Origin: Symsagittifera roscoffensis | Taxonomy: Eukaryota; Xenacoelomorpha; Acoela; Convolutidae | DNA length: 64,000 nucleotides | Reading direction: 5' to 3' | Assembly (NCBI RefSeq): GCF_963678635.1 | Contig: NC_087065.1 | Span: forward strand, 9,819,579-9,883,578 | Part shown: one piece after another, positions 1 through 11,262 of the stretch | Position numbering within the stretch: the first letter of the stretch is position 1 | Layout of the letters: each line of letters starts with the position of its first letter | Position numbers and translations under genes: made by a program | The notes under the pieces: generated by a model | What the model was told of the DNA's origin: nothing | The model's input: the letters and a program-made list of their open reading frames with translations, nothing else | Database searches by the model: none

Positions 1-227
1 CCACAATTGTTGAAGGAAGTTTATTTGCCAGAATTGGTTTGTTACTAGGAGCGAAATCTATCACGTTGTACTTTATATGGCATGTGGGGGGATGATTTTC
101 ACAAAAAAAATTCTCAAATTAGAAAAATCTCTTTTTTATATATTTTTTTCATGTTATTACTGCTCCATAGATCTTAAAAGGCAGTCGGAACATTCAGGGC
201 TTCTTCCTGATACGGAGCAGTCTAATT
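1..227 (+). mobile_element. GTTCCGAC-family element, 3' part at window edge
   Basis: Matches the second half of the family, from the CCAAATTGGTT centre through TATGGCATGTGGGGGGATGA to the nested inverted repeats at the end (CTGCTCC … GGAGCAG) and hairpin CAGGGC-TTC-TTCCTG. The tail reads CAGTCTAATT rather than CAGTCTTGTT. The 5' half lies outside the window. Confidence 0.8.
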
Positions 228-2092
228 TATGTTGGGGCACCAAGCAAACATCCGATGTGTAGAACATCGGAAAAACCAAAAGTGTTGCTAATATCAGAAC
301 ATTTTTTAATAGTTTGGGCAAAGAACCCATTACTATTGTTCGCTGAGACGATGTTTTATTGACCGAGCTAGAATGATAGACGCAGTCGCATCCTCGAGTT
401 ACGAGCTTGCCAACAAAGGGTAGGATTATGTATAAAATTAGAGCCAGTTATCTACCTTGAACCGAGAACCGTCTTGAATTGGAATGGTATATTAAAACAA
501 GGTCTCGTGTTTGAAGTTCTAACGCCATATAATTATGTAACTATTCCTCTTGAAAATGCTACGCAAAAACTTCTCAAAAGTTTCTCATTGTATGAGTAGC
601 ATTCTTTCATCATGGATTTTTATAATCGTATATGAAGACTGACATTCTTCATAAAAAACTGTTCGGTGATATAATTGTAATTTGTAATTTTTAATTGTAA
701 ACAGACATTGTAAACAAAAATTACAAAAAAGTACTGCGTAAAAGTCGGAAATATCTTTCGTTTTGTTTTTTGTAAGATAAAATCTGTAAAAAAAAATTGG
801 TCAAAAAACGAGGCCACAATTTCCAAACACGGAGTTGTTTTAAGTAGAAGCTTGCCAAGTTACGTTTTTTATTATAGTTTCATATGATCTTCTATAAGTC
901 AACTTAGATGGCGTGTCTTCCAATGCAGATTATTTGTAAGATTTTTGCATAGATTTTTCTTCTTAAAATACGGATTGTTCTCATGTGAGAATATCTTTGG
1001 GTATAGTGTTCCAGGACAAACGCAAAAACTTAAAGCAAAACTCATGTTTTTAAAGTGTCTTTAGTCATTCAATTCACATTCATGAACCAGACAATTTATT
1101 GGAAAACACTAGTCGTCTAATTCTCATATATCGGAGAATGCCAGTCATCAAGTTTTCATGCAATTTTTTAAATATATGAAATTATTGGGCCATAGTATGA
1201 AAATTGCATGTCAGAATTAAGACCAGAAAAATTCTATGTATTCTGATAAATAAACCTATTCTGAGCACCAAAATATTTCGCAAATCCGACAGTCTCCTGA
1301 TACCTGTTGATACACGTGGCTTTTTATACACAAGCCCAGTAAATCGGTCTCAAAATCTTTCTGGCCAAAAAAAATGATATTTTTCCCATTTATCAAACTA
1401 AATTAAAAAAAAATTCTGCATTGGTTTCAAATTTTCAAATAGAACTTCCAAGAAAGTAATATCAACCCAAAAACATTAAGATCAAAAACATTCTGCCCAC
1501 TTCTTTTACACTTTGTAGATTAGGTTTTGCTTAATTTCTTGAAATAAGCGGTGGGAGCGGTTTTCTAGCGTTTTTTTTTTTTCGTTTTGAGGCTTTTCAA
1601 ACTGCGGTTTTTGCTCTTTTGTTCCTTCAAGACAGACTAAGATTTGAACCAGTTTGCAGAATGAGAAGTAACCTGTCAAGTGCAATTGCGCACAGATGGA
1701 GAATGCTGGCAGTGCAGCACATCACATCCATAGTTCGCCACACGTCACACACGATGAAGCCAAACTTCCAACTCACTGAAATCAAAATGTTCTCAGAAAT
1801 CACTCAGTTAAAGGAAAACGACTCTTATATTTCTCATTTAAATACTGCCTGGTAGTTTAAAATCATGTCAGATACGCCTGGAATTCGCCCTGACTTCTAA
1901 GCAAAATCGTTTTTTTTTGCAAATTAAATTTCATGCTTTGAAAACTGCCGAGTCGTTCCAACTGGTGGCGTTCTTAAGCAATTATAAAATTTGATGTCAC
2001 AGATCTTAGGTTGAATTTTATATAATTTAGAAAAGTCAAAATCTAGTCACTTAGAATATAAAATAACAGCAATTCAAATGCATGAGTATAAG
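228..2092. other. Gene-free AT-rich stretch
   Basis: Only short frames, with long T and A runs. No motif, RNA gene or repeat recognised. Confidence 0.5.
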
Positions 2093-2190
2093 GTTTTTGA
2101 TGAAATATTTGTGCTCGCGGTTTTCTTCTCATTGTCAGTTTCGACTTTTTAACTAGCTACATTTGAACATTTTTATACCATTTGATAAGC
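2093..2190 (+). mobile_element. GTTCCGAC-family, 5' fragment
   Basis: GTGCTCGCGG…TTTCGACTTTTTAACTAGC matches the segment just inside the 5' hairpin of complete copies. Strongly decayed. Confidence 0.5.
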
Positions 2191-2206
2191 GGTGACAGAG
2201 TTTTTT

Positions 2207-2260
2207 AGTCACTAAGTAGTGACAGATAAGTAGTGACAGATAAGTAGTGACAGATAAGTA
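2207..2260. repeat. 14-bp minisatellite TAGTGACAGATAAG
   Basis: About 3.5 direct copies of the 14-base unit TAGTGACAGATAAG. It directly abuts the truncated 5' end of the GTTCCGAC copy at 2261, where the 5' hairpin should be. Confidence 0.85.
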
Positions 2261-2749
2261 GTTTTTTTTCTTCAGACAAATTTTGACTTTTTACTAGCCA
2301 TTTTTGACGGAATTTTTTAATATCATTCGAAAGCCATTGTTGTCCTGAGCTTAAATTTGAAAAGATAATTCACCTGTGATCATTTTGCGTAAAGTTATGA
2401 GGGTTTAAAGATTGCCATTTTGGCCATTTTGAGCAATTTGGGACAATTAACGCGCGATATGATTCGCGCTATTAACGCGTAAGAGGAGATTTAATCCGTC
2501 TTATAAATCGTTCCAAATTGGCTGAACGAAATTTATTTGCCATAATTGATTTGTTACAAGGAACGAAATCTCTCTTTTTGTACTCTATATGGCGTGTGGG
2601 GAGATGATTTTCATAAAAAGTTTCAAATTAAAAAAAAATTTCATTTTATTTTATTTCATTCAATTTTTTAATGCTATTACTGCTGCTCAATAAACCTTAA
2701 AAGGCAGTCGGAACATTCAGGGCTTCGCCCTGATACGAGCAGTCTTGTT
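2261..2749 (+). mobile_element. GTTCCGAC-family element lacking its 5' hairpin
   Basis: Nearly full: TTTTTCTTCAGACAAATTTT, the central palindrome region (TTAACGCGCGATATGATTCG…), GGCGTGTGGGGAGATGA, and the canonical 3' end with CAGGGC-TTC-GCCCTG and CAGTCTTGTT. The first ~40 bases are replaced by the 14-bp minisatellite. Confidence 0.9.
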
Positions 2750-2873
2750 TGATTTGAGGTTTGAAACAATTATTCGTTTAATGCCTATTTTTTCAGTAAC
2801 CAGCCAAAACGCCTTCATTTTGTTTGTTTTGCTCGTTATTAAGTTCACTGTCCAGATCAGACCCGTCTCTTTG
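2750..2873. mobile_element. CAAGGAGAC MITE, right part
   Basis: From GATTTGAGG (directly after a GTTCCGAC tail) through TATTAAGTTCACTGTCCAGA to the terminus ACCCGTCTCTTTG. It matches 48195-48314. The left part is missing or replaced by the adjoining GTTCCGAC copy. Confidence 0.65.
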
Positions 2874-3066
2874 TCGTTCGCTTATGTCATTTTGTACTTT
2901 GCATAGCGTGTGCGGGATGATTTGAGGATGAAAGCTTTTGAAAAATGTTAAAATTTTTCTCTGTATTTGAAACTGTTTTCAATTTTTTTAGGAAGTAATT
3001 TTACTCTTTACCTTAAAAGGCAGTCGAAACCTTCAAGGCTTTGCCCTGATACAAGTTGTATTGTTT
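2874..3066 (+). mobile_element. GTTCCGAC-family, decayed 3' part
   Basis: GTACTTTGCATAGCGTGTG… CCTTAAAAGGCAGTCGAAAC and a decayed hairpin (CAAGGCTTTGCCCTG), ending ATTGTTT. Confidence 0.65.
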
Positions 3067-3720
3067 CTTTTATCCCGGACTCAAAAGTTGATGACTAATG
3101 AGCAACAACGTAAATAGAATCAAATTGCATCGTTTGACCTGGGCAATTATGGTGAGTCAATTGGAATAAGCATAGATAAAATTAAGTACTGATTTGAGTT
3201 TTTCAGTCAAAACTCATTATTTTCTTATGTCAGCCAGTTTTTTTTAAGAAAAAACGAATGAAAAATTCCGACTGTTGTAAATTTTTTCGTTTATAAGTAA
3301 AACCGATTGATACAGAGTAGAAAAAATGAGCTTCTTCTACTGTCTGAGAAACAGGTACCCTTTGAAAGCAATCTTTGTTCGAAATCAAATTTTTATGTGT
3401 AAATTTGGGGCTAATTCGACGTTGCAAACCAAATATTTATATGGATTCCAGCAGCGGTACAATTTGGGGCCAAATTTGGCTAGAAACAGAGGGCTTGTTC
3501 TCCAAGCAGCAAAAAAAATCAGCTAACTTTCAATCTCAAGCTCGTTTTAGCGAAAAATTGTAAAATTAGTTGTCTTGGTTGGCTTTTTCAGGTATTGTTT
3601 AATTATTTCCCATTAAGTTGTTTCACACTTTATTGATTATGATGACAGGCAGTATGGGATAACTAAGACATCTCTATGATCAGTAAATTTAAGAGAGGTT
3701 GAATCAGAGAGCCCATTTTT
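3067..3720. other. Gene-free AT-rich stretch
   Basis: Overlapping frames of about 62-66 codons at 3230-3563, on both strands, look like chance. Nothing recognised. Confidence 0.5.
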
Positions 3721-4524
3721 CCCAGGTGGAGGTGCTCATTTTATGTTTCGACCGTCGCGACCAAAAATCGTTTAGAGTAAAAGTCAATTTATTTTCACCG
3801 TGCTTGACCAAAAATTGGAATGCTTTAAGCATTTCGACAAAAAATCGGTGTTTTTTTGACCGTGGACGACCTATATTCGGTATATTTTGACCGTCTCGAC
3901 AAAATTTCGTTATTTTTTGACCATTGGTCGACCAAAACAAATGTGCTCGACCGTTTTCGACCCATGCAAAATATGCTTAGACGGCGCTCGACCGAAAAAA
4001 AATAGCTCGACGGTGCTCGACCAAGTTCGGGTATGCTTTGACTTCCAAACAACATGAGTTATCCAAAATTAAACGTTGTAGTTTTAACTCGGGTAACATC
4101 TTATGATGCTTTTTTTTGTTAAAATGGAATAATTAAAGTTATTGGAAATTTGAAAGTTTTGTAGAGACGAGCTATTTTTTGAGCTATTTGTTCCACCTTT
4201 TGGAAAAGAGGTTTGCAATTTGAGTCTAAAATGTTTAAAATGTTTGATATTTGAAAAAAAAACTTTTTGAATCCAAAGTACCGTGGAAAAATAGAGGTAT
4301 GTTTCGACCGTGCTCGAGGTATGTTTCGACTGTGCTCGACCATGCTCGAGATATATTTCCATCGTGTTCGAGGTATGTTTGACCGTGCTCGAGGTATTTT
4401 TCGACGGTGGTATGTTTCAAATTTGTGCTCGACCCAAACCCCTGTCTCGACTATTTTTTTTCGGTCGGGAGCTGACATTTGCTCGACTTTGAAATTTGAA
4501 ATGTAAAGTGAGCACTTCGACCCG
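3721..4524. mobile_element. GCTCGACC-rich inverted-terminus element, copy A
   Basis: About 804 bp. The left end is CCCAGGTGGAGGTGCTCATT. The complement of the right end is CGGGTCGAAGTGCTCACTTT, giving inverted termini of about 25-30 bp. Each arm is packed with degenerate units of about 21 bp such as TATGTTTCGACCGTGCTCGA. The middle (about 4050-4290) is non-repetitive. Open frames on both strands follow the subrepeats and are not genes. Confidence 0.75.
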
Positions 4525-5529
4525 CGTTGTTTTACTGCTGTTAAAAAGTCCCATTCCCCTGAGAAAAAATGTTTTATCGGTCAGGTTACATCACAAAACT
4601 GTCTGTAAAACTTCTGATATGTTTTGAGACAAATTGTCGCTTAAGCCTGTTCATCATTCTCTTTGTCGTGGCAATTGGAAACCAATCACTCAACTTTTGA
4701 AGTATAAAAGTTTCGACCACAGTGAAGAGACATAAAAGTTGCAACTTTCAGTTTTTCAGCAGTAAAATGAACGAAGTTGTTTTCACGTTTGTGCTGTTTT
4801 CTGTATTACACTAATAAAGCTTCACGATTGAAAATTTGACATATGATAGATGAATTTCTTATTTTTAAAATAGTCGAAAAAAATCGCAGAAGAACTGTTT
4901 TTAAGACGTCGTTTGGCCCTTTATTCAGAGGGCGACAGATAAGTGTTTTAATTCCAAAAACTCTTGGTCAATAGCACAAGCAGTTTGAACTTTTGGACAC
5001 AAAAAGTTTCGATGGAAAGCTGAAGATCTCAGCTAGGCCCTCATGTAGGTAATTTTATATACAAAATAGAACAAAAAAATTTGTTAGACTCTTAAATACA
5101 ATTGAGCAATTGTTTTTGCTAAACTGCACAAAATTGGAGTTAAATTTTGTTTAAAAGACGAGTAGTTTTTTTGTATACTATTCTAAGAAAGGAAAAACTA
5201 ATATCAGGTTTTCTAAGTAGTCTGTAAATCACCATCGATCATTTGTGGGAGGCAGTTGTCTCGAATGCTGTAATGACTTGACCAATTCGCTGACTAATTC
5301 CGTGGAATTCAGGTTACTAAAGGAACAGTGGGCCGTTTATATATCCTTTTGTTGTTCCGACTTTCGAAGAAAACGGAATAATTATGCTTGGTGAGGTTTT
5401 TTAGTCGGTCAGCTCTAGGCGATCGAAAGAAACGTTTACAACAAAAAATTTTATGCCTTATTGAAGATAGCGATTGCCTGATAGCAAACTTAAGATGATA
5501 TTTTGGCTCCAATTTTTTTTGCAAAGTTC
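4525..5529. other. Gene-free AT-rich stretch
   Basis: No recognisable coding or repeat content. Confidence 0.5.
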
Positions 5530-5847
5530 TATGAGTTTCAAAATTGCCAATTTGTCCATGCTCTGGACTAACTTATGCGCGTTTTGAAGATTTTATTCAT
5601 AATGCTGAAAGCGTAACGCGAATTATTATGCGTGGCCAACTATCCCAAACAAAGAAATCGTTCCAAAATGAATTAAGGCTAGCTAAATAGTCGTAATAAT
5701 TTTGTATTACTCAAATGTATACACTTGATCTTTGATTTTGTCAAAATTTATAGGTTTTCAATATTTTTCCCCAAAAACTATTTCTTAATGGATTGAAGGG
5801 CAGTCGGAATTTTCAGGGTTTGCTCTGATATACGAGCAGTTTTGTTG
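5530..5847 (+). mobile_element. GTTCCGAC-family, decayed copy (centre and 3' end)
   Basis: Recognisable centre (AAATTGCCAATTTG…, GCGTAACGCGAATTATTATG) and 3' end (GGCAGTCGGAATTTTCAGGG, then ACGAGCAGTTTTGTTG). The 3' hairpin has drifted (CAGGGTTTGCTCTG). Confidence 0.65.
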
Positions 5848-5999
5848 GTTATTAAAAAAGTTTTGGCTGAAAAATATTAAATCGGAACCAAACCAATTTT
5901 TTTATGTCGTTTTTCCTCCCCTCTACAATTTAAACGAGAATGATGTAACTTGATAATCTTGGCGATGAATTGAAACGTTTGACAACCTTTTTTTCATTT

Positions 6000-6120
6000 G
6001 AAAAGAAAAAACAGGCTAAAAAGGACGTTTTGAGCATTTTAAAAAATTGACCGTTTCTTTGCATTTTTTGGCGCGTGCCCCTTCTCAAAATGAGTTATAT
6101 TGGCGCCCAAGGCGCCTTCA
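6000..6120 (-). mobile_element. Decayed fragment of the CAGGGGCGG (hAT-like) MITE
   Basis: GGCGCGTGCCCCTTCTCAAA … TATATTGGCGCCCAAGGCGC matches the complement of the interior of the element at 20603-21030. No termini. Confidence 0.4.
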
Positions 6121-6371
6121 GCAAATTGTCTGACTGCCTTAGAACATCTATGGCATCATTTAATGTTTATAAAACCATATTGAATAAAATAGGAAATTGT
6201 TTGAAATGATTTTAAAAAGATGACTTCAGGCAATATGTTCAACAAAAAGAGAGATACAGCCTACAATAACGGAAGAAACAGAATGAATATACCAATTGTT
6301 ATCATCGTAACGTTTTCTGAGTTGGATTATTTCGCCGCTTGCCTGTTATAAAACAAAAAAATATTCTCCCA

Positions 6372-6550
6372 ATAATTGTCCAAATTTGCCAATTTGGCAA
6401 TTTTCAAACCCCCAAAACTTCACGAAAAAATAATACAGTGAAAAGTTTCCCAGAACGGCTAATTAAAAAGTTTAAAACGGCAAGTTAAAATTTGAAGTTT
6501 GTCTGGATAACAAAATCAACCCAAGCACAAATATTCCGTCACTTATGTAT
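6372..6550 (-). mobile_element. GTTCCGAC-family, decayed 5' part
   Basis: Complementary matches to the 5' half: CCAATTTGGCAATTTTCAAA, TTTGTCTGGATAAC, and AAGCACAAATATTCCGTCAC. Confidence 0.6.
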
Positions 6551-6918
6551 TTGAACTAATAATAAAGTTAACCCTTCGTCTCGAATTTCCGCATCAATTT
6601 TTTGAGCCGCAAAAATTGTACCTTTTTTCAATGGCATAGTTGCAGAACTCTTAAAATTTTAAAATCTACTGAAAATTTGAGGAATCTACTGAAAGGCTCC
6701 AGCAACATAAAGTAGAAAAACGTGGAAACGAAAAATTATGGAAAACCCAGCAATTTTTGGTGTAATTATCTTCATTGTACGAAACGCAATCGTCAGTGGA
6801 ATCAAACTCAAGCATGTTGAACCTTTTTTCTCTACAATCCATATTGTCTATTAAGCTCGTCAATCAAAATTCAATTTTATCTTCTGGTTTTTAGCCACTC
6901 GTCTTTCGATTTCATCAG

Positions 6919-7610
6919 CCCAGGTCAAGCTGCTCACTACTTGTTTCATTCTTCTAGGCCAAAAATTGGTAAGTTTTGACAGTCCTGACCAAAAGTCGGT
7001 ATGTATCGACCGTCTCGATCACATGTGAGCATGTTCTGACCGTTCTCGACTCAAAACAATGTGCTCGACCGCGCTCGACCCAGGCGAGATATATTTTGAT
7101 CGTCTTGACCGAATTCGGGCATGTTTTGAATTTCAAGTATCAGTAGTTTTACAAACTTTAACGTTATATTATATGCTTTCGAATATTATGTCAGGATGCT
7201 TTTTTATCGGAATAAAACTATTGGTTGAACCGCAATTCGAATGTTTTTGTTGAGATGCACCATTTTTGAGCTTCTTTTCATATAATGGATACTCTGGTAT
7301 TCTGTTTGAGTCGAAAAACCTTATCAAATATGTTGATATTTCAAAGAAATTGTTGCTTTTGATTCGATCGTTCTTGAGGTATGTTTCGACCGTGCTCGAT
7401 GTATTTTAGACCGTTCTCTAGGTATGTTTTGACCGTGCTTGACCAAACTTCGATATGTTTTGACTATGCTGGACGGAATTTTGTTATGTTTTGACTGTGC
7501 GTCCGAGTTTATGGTCGACCCAAAATCTTGACTCGGCTATTCGTTTTTGTTCGAGCACTGACATGTGCTCGACTTTGAAAGACGAAACATAAAGTTAGCA
7601 CCTCGACCCG
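6919..7610. mobile_element. GCTCGACC-rich inverted-terminus element, copy B
   Basis: About 692 bp, with the same plan as copy A: left end CCCAGGTCAAGCTGCTCAC, GACC/GCTCGAC units in both arms, a related middle (AACGTTATATTATATGC…GATGCTTTTTTATCGG), and right end TAGCACCTCGACCCG. Copies A and B differ in arm length, as expected if the subrepeats expand and contract. Confidence 0.75.
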
Positions 7611-8637
7611 GGAGAGTTTTGACTTCAAAGTTTTTCCAATTGTATGTAGATTTTAGTGCAAAGTGGTTTCCAGGAACTATTTCCAAAGAATTCAAACTGT
7701 GACAAAGTACCACAGCTTGGCATGATAATGTAACTCTTCTTAAGTAAGCTTTACGTCCGTCTCTCCTTACTTATTTTTCGTAACTCAATTTTCAAATCTA
7801 TCATGTTCAATTTCAAATCTATCTTGCTATTAAAGAAAATGACATATCGGAAAAGTTAGAATAGTTGTTAGATATTTTTTGAGATAACTCAATAATCTTT
7901 ATTCTAACTCCGAGTTTTTGCGTATATTACTGTGGATGGGACCTTTTACGCAATTTTCGCCCCAGCAAGTCAATACTTTTGCAATATCTACTAAGCTTGT
8001 GAATCCTCTGGCACGATCGTAAAACAATGTTTAAGTGCATGTGAGTTTGGACTATTGAAAACTTGTATCAATCTTTAATCAGCCCTGTTCCCGAGTTGAA
8101 AGAAAGTTCTATTTTGAAGCTGTTTTTATATTCGTATTTATTACATCTGATTACGTTGATATCCAAATTTTACAACTTTTCCCTTTATTTCTACCATTTT
8201 GATCCAAGCAGTTTTTACAAGTGACAATAAATCTCAAGATTATGTTATAATTTATATTGATAAAAAGGGGCAGCCGTAAATCACCAGCTTTAAGCACCTC
8301 GAGCTGAGAATGTTGTGATATAATAAAAGTAAAGTTGCTGAAAATAAAGCAAAGTTAGCTGGCTCAGAAACAATTAAAAAGAAAAGTGAAATCAAAACAA
8401 GTCATAGACGACGATTGGGTTCAAATGTGTTTCTTTCTAATAGGGTTTTATCGCTAAACAAAATTCAGAAACGCATAGTGACATGAAATTGGAGTTGTTT
8501 TTGATTGACTGAAATATGCAAAGTCAGTAGGAATTTAAATTTGGTCGAGTTAGCACTCAAATACGGACGAAATCTGCCGATAAACAACTATATTCAACGA
8601 TAGTCACTAAGAAATGCTCCCTTCCCTATTGAAAAAG
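7611..8637. other. Gene-free AT-rich stretch
   Basis: Nothing recognised. Confidence 0.5.
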
Positions 8638-8682
8638 CTGGGACAGCCGGTTGCTGTGCGAATATCGCAGAAGGTTCCGACC
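8638..8682 (+). mobile_element. Solo terminus related to the GCCGGTTGCTG element
   Basis: GGGACAGCCGGTTGCTGTGC … ATCGCAGAAGGTTCCGACC matches the left terminus at 22571-22617. Confidence 0.5.
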
Positions 8683-8713
8683 ACAATGATTCATGACAAG
8701 AAATTAAAATGAA

Positions 8714-8757
8714 AAACCTGATCTTGTCATGGCGAAGTCCTGAATGTTCTGACTGCG
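8714..8757 (-). mobile_element. GTTCCGAC-family, 3' tip fused to an opposite-strand copy
   Basis: GGCGAAGTCCTGAATGTTCT then GACTGC is the complement of the 3' hairpin end. It joins directly to GAAAGTAACGGAATATC, the 5' portion of the plus-strand copy that follows. Confidence 0.7.
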
Positions 8758-9267
8758 AAAGTAACGGAATATCTGTGCTGGGGGTGGGTTTTTTTTTCTT
8801 CAGGCAAATTTCGACTTTTTAACTAGCAATTTTTGACGAAATTTTTTTATATCATTCAAAAGATATTGTTATCCTGAGCTCAAATTTGAAAAGATATTTC
8901 ACCTGTGATCAATTTTCGTAAAGTTAAGGGGGTTTAAAGATTGCCATTTTATCCAATTTGGGACAATTAACGCGCGATATATTTCGCGCTATTAACGCGT
9001 AAGCGAGATTTAATCCGTCTTGGAAATCGTTCCAAATTGGTTTAACGAAGCCTATTAGCCATGAATGATTTGTTACAAGTAGCGATATCTATCCTTTTGT
9101 ACTTTATATTGCGAGTGGGGGGGGGGAGACTTTCATTAAAAAAATTCAAATTTAAGAAAAAAAAATATTTTCATTTTGTTTTATTTTTTAAATGTTATTA
9201 CTGCTCCATAAACCTAAATAGGCAGTCAGAACATTCAGGGCTTCGCCCTGATACGAGTAGTCTTGTT
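8758..9267 (+). mobile_element. GTTCCGAC-family element, nearly complete
   Basis: Begins in the 5' hairpin (GAAAGTAACGGAATAT). It has the centre TTAACGCGCGATATATTTCG, the GTGGGGGGGGG stretch and the canonical 3' hairpin, with end GAGTAGTCTTGTT. Confidence 0.9.
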
Positions 9268-9354
9268 AGTTCTATGAAACAGTGTTCGAAACAACCATGA
9301 AATTTTCAAAAATAATTTTTTTTTCTCTGAAATTTGAGATTTTTTAAAAATCAA

Positions 9355-9676
9355 ACCATAAAAAGTACAAGATGATAGATGTTGCTCCTAGGAACAGCGC
9401 AAAAATGACTAGTAGTCTGCTTCAACCAATTTGGAACGATTTAGACAGATTAAATCTCTACTCGTTATAGCGCAAAATGACAATCTTTGAACCCTCATAT
9501 TTTTACAAAAAAAGACTACAGATGAAATTTATTTTAAGTTTCAGCTCAGCACAACAATAACTTTCAGATTATAAAAGAAAATTTCGTCAAAAAAGGCTAG
9601 TTAAAGTCGAAAGTTGTCTGGAGAAAAAACCACCCCAAGAAAAAATATTCCGTCGTTTTCCTCGAAAGTCGAATCA
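9355..9676 (-). mobile_element. GTTCCGAC-family, 3'-truncated copy
   Basis: Complement matches from AAAGTACAAGATGATAGAT through CAATTTGGAACGATTTAGAC to ATATTCCGTCGTTTTCCTCG. The 3' hairpin end is missing. Confidence 0.75.
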
Positions 9677-10861
9677 AAAATGTGTTAGTAGTAAAAAAAA
9701 ATGAAACTTATTTTAAAATTGTAAGTACAATCAAACTTGAAGGTAAAACTCTATTGAAGATATATAGTCCGCGACACCAATTCTAGACAACTATTAAACT
9801 AATATAACTTCTCTTCTAAACAGTTTTCAAGATCCAAATTTTCATACAAACAGAATCACGCAGTTGCCTATCGTGTGTCAGGTTTTCTCGAGTTTCTGAA
9901 AAAGTAGCTCGTGCACACGCGGTGCGTGAAAGGTCAATACAGTTTGATCTTTATCGCAATGAGGTTTAAAGATGTGAAACTAAAAGTCAAACATCTATAA
10001 GTATCCGGGCTTAGACGACTCTGCATTTCTTCACCAAGCCTCAGAGTTGTCTCGAGCAACAGTATACCGAATAACTTCGACAATTGAGAAAAAAGGAATC
10101 GGTGCAAAATAAGAAAAGGCAAGGGCGTTCAGCAAAATTGATAAGTGATGATCGGCGGACCTCTCTGCAAATGCAGAAGCAATCGATGATTTAGAATAAG
10201 AGGAAATATCAAAATTTCTTCCAGAACAGTTCAGAGACGTTTAAGATAGCTCGGTTCGACAAAATCAAGCAACAAAATTTCTGACAGAATTACACATGAA
10301 AAAACTAGTTGACATCTGCTTAAAAAACGCAATTTTTTGTTTTGTAGCTTCTATTTACCGACGAGTATCTCTTCTGCCTGCAACACAATACCTAAAAAAC
10401 ACTGAGCAAAACGAGAATTGCGGATCAAAGTAACAATTCCTGGAGTTTTCCGTGTGTGTTCTGGTCTGGGGTGTCCTCTCGGAGAAAGAACTGTATTTGA
10501 CAATTGTTGAAACGGAAATCCAGGCAGCTGCTGGTTGAAAAACGAGAAACAAGAGTCAGTTTTATGAAATCTCTGCACAAAAGATTCGAGCTCTGTGTAT
10601 CCTCAGGAGGTGACACAATGGGTTATTAAAACGTTCTGTTGCTTTTCTATTATGTTTGTCTATCTCCGTGCCAAATTTCACGTTTCTAGCGTTATTAGCG
10701 GTCGAGCTCAGAAAGTTTTTAAAAACACCGTATTTCTCAAACCTTGTCGCGGGGTAAAGTTGTTTACATTAGTCTGAAAGTCAAATAAATTACTAAATTA
10801 GTCTACTAGGAGGCCCAAACTGGATTTTCAGCGTTTCCAAAAAGGCTAAAATGAGAATTGT
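9677..10861. other. Gene-free stretch
   Basis: Overlapping minus-strand frames at 10351-10616, in three frames, are not recognisable. No promoter, RNA gene or repeat seen. Confidence 0.5.
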
Positions 10862-11262
10862 TGCGGAATCGGAAACATTCCTGTTTTTCTTTGATCTTCT
10901 TTGCTTTTTTATTTTCACGGACAAATAGCTAAAACAAATTCACTCACTCCAAAAAATTGCTCCAAAAAAGTCAAATTTGCGGAATCCGCAACAAAAGTTG
11001 TGGAACCAGAAACAAAATTTGCAGAACCCGGAACTGTTTGTGGAATTCATCCACAAATAAGAATATATGTGTTTAGTAAACTTAATCTGTCGTCGAATTC
11101 ACAGCTGTAAGTGATATTTACAAAATGCGAGCGGAATCTGCAATTTATAAGCGTAATCCGCATAAACTCACGGATTCCACTTACATTTGCGGATTACACT
11201 TACATATTTGAGGAATCCGGGAAATATACTATTTTCGCTGGTTGCGGAATCCGCAAAAAAAC
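10862..11262. repeat. Cluster of GCGGAATCCGC palindromic motifs
   Basis: At least eight perfect or near copies of a GCGGAATCCGC-type motif in 400 bases, in both orientations. TTGCGGAATCCGCAA occurs intact at 10978-10992 and again near 11243. Others have decayed (GCGGAATCTGC, GCGGATTAC, GGAATCCGG). Spacing is irregular. It could be a foldback-type element interior or an old minisatellite. Confidence 0.6.

Noticed and set aside
3704-4506. Overlapping frames of 60-119 codons on both strands
   Set aside because: They follow the GCTCGACC subrepeats, overlap in several frames and show no domain.
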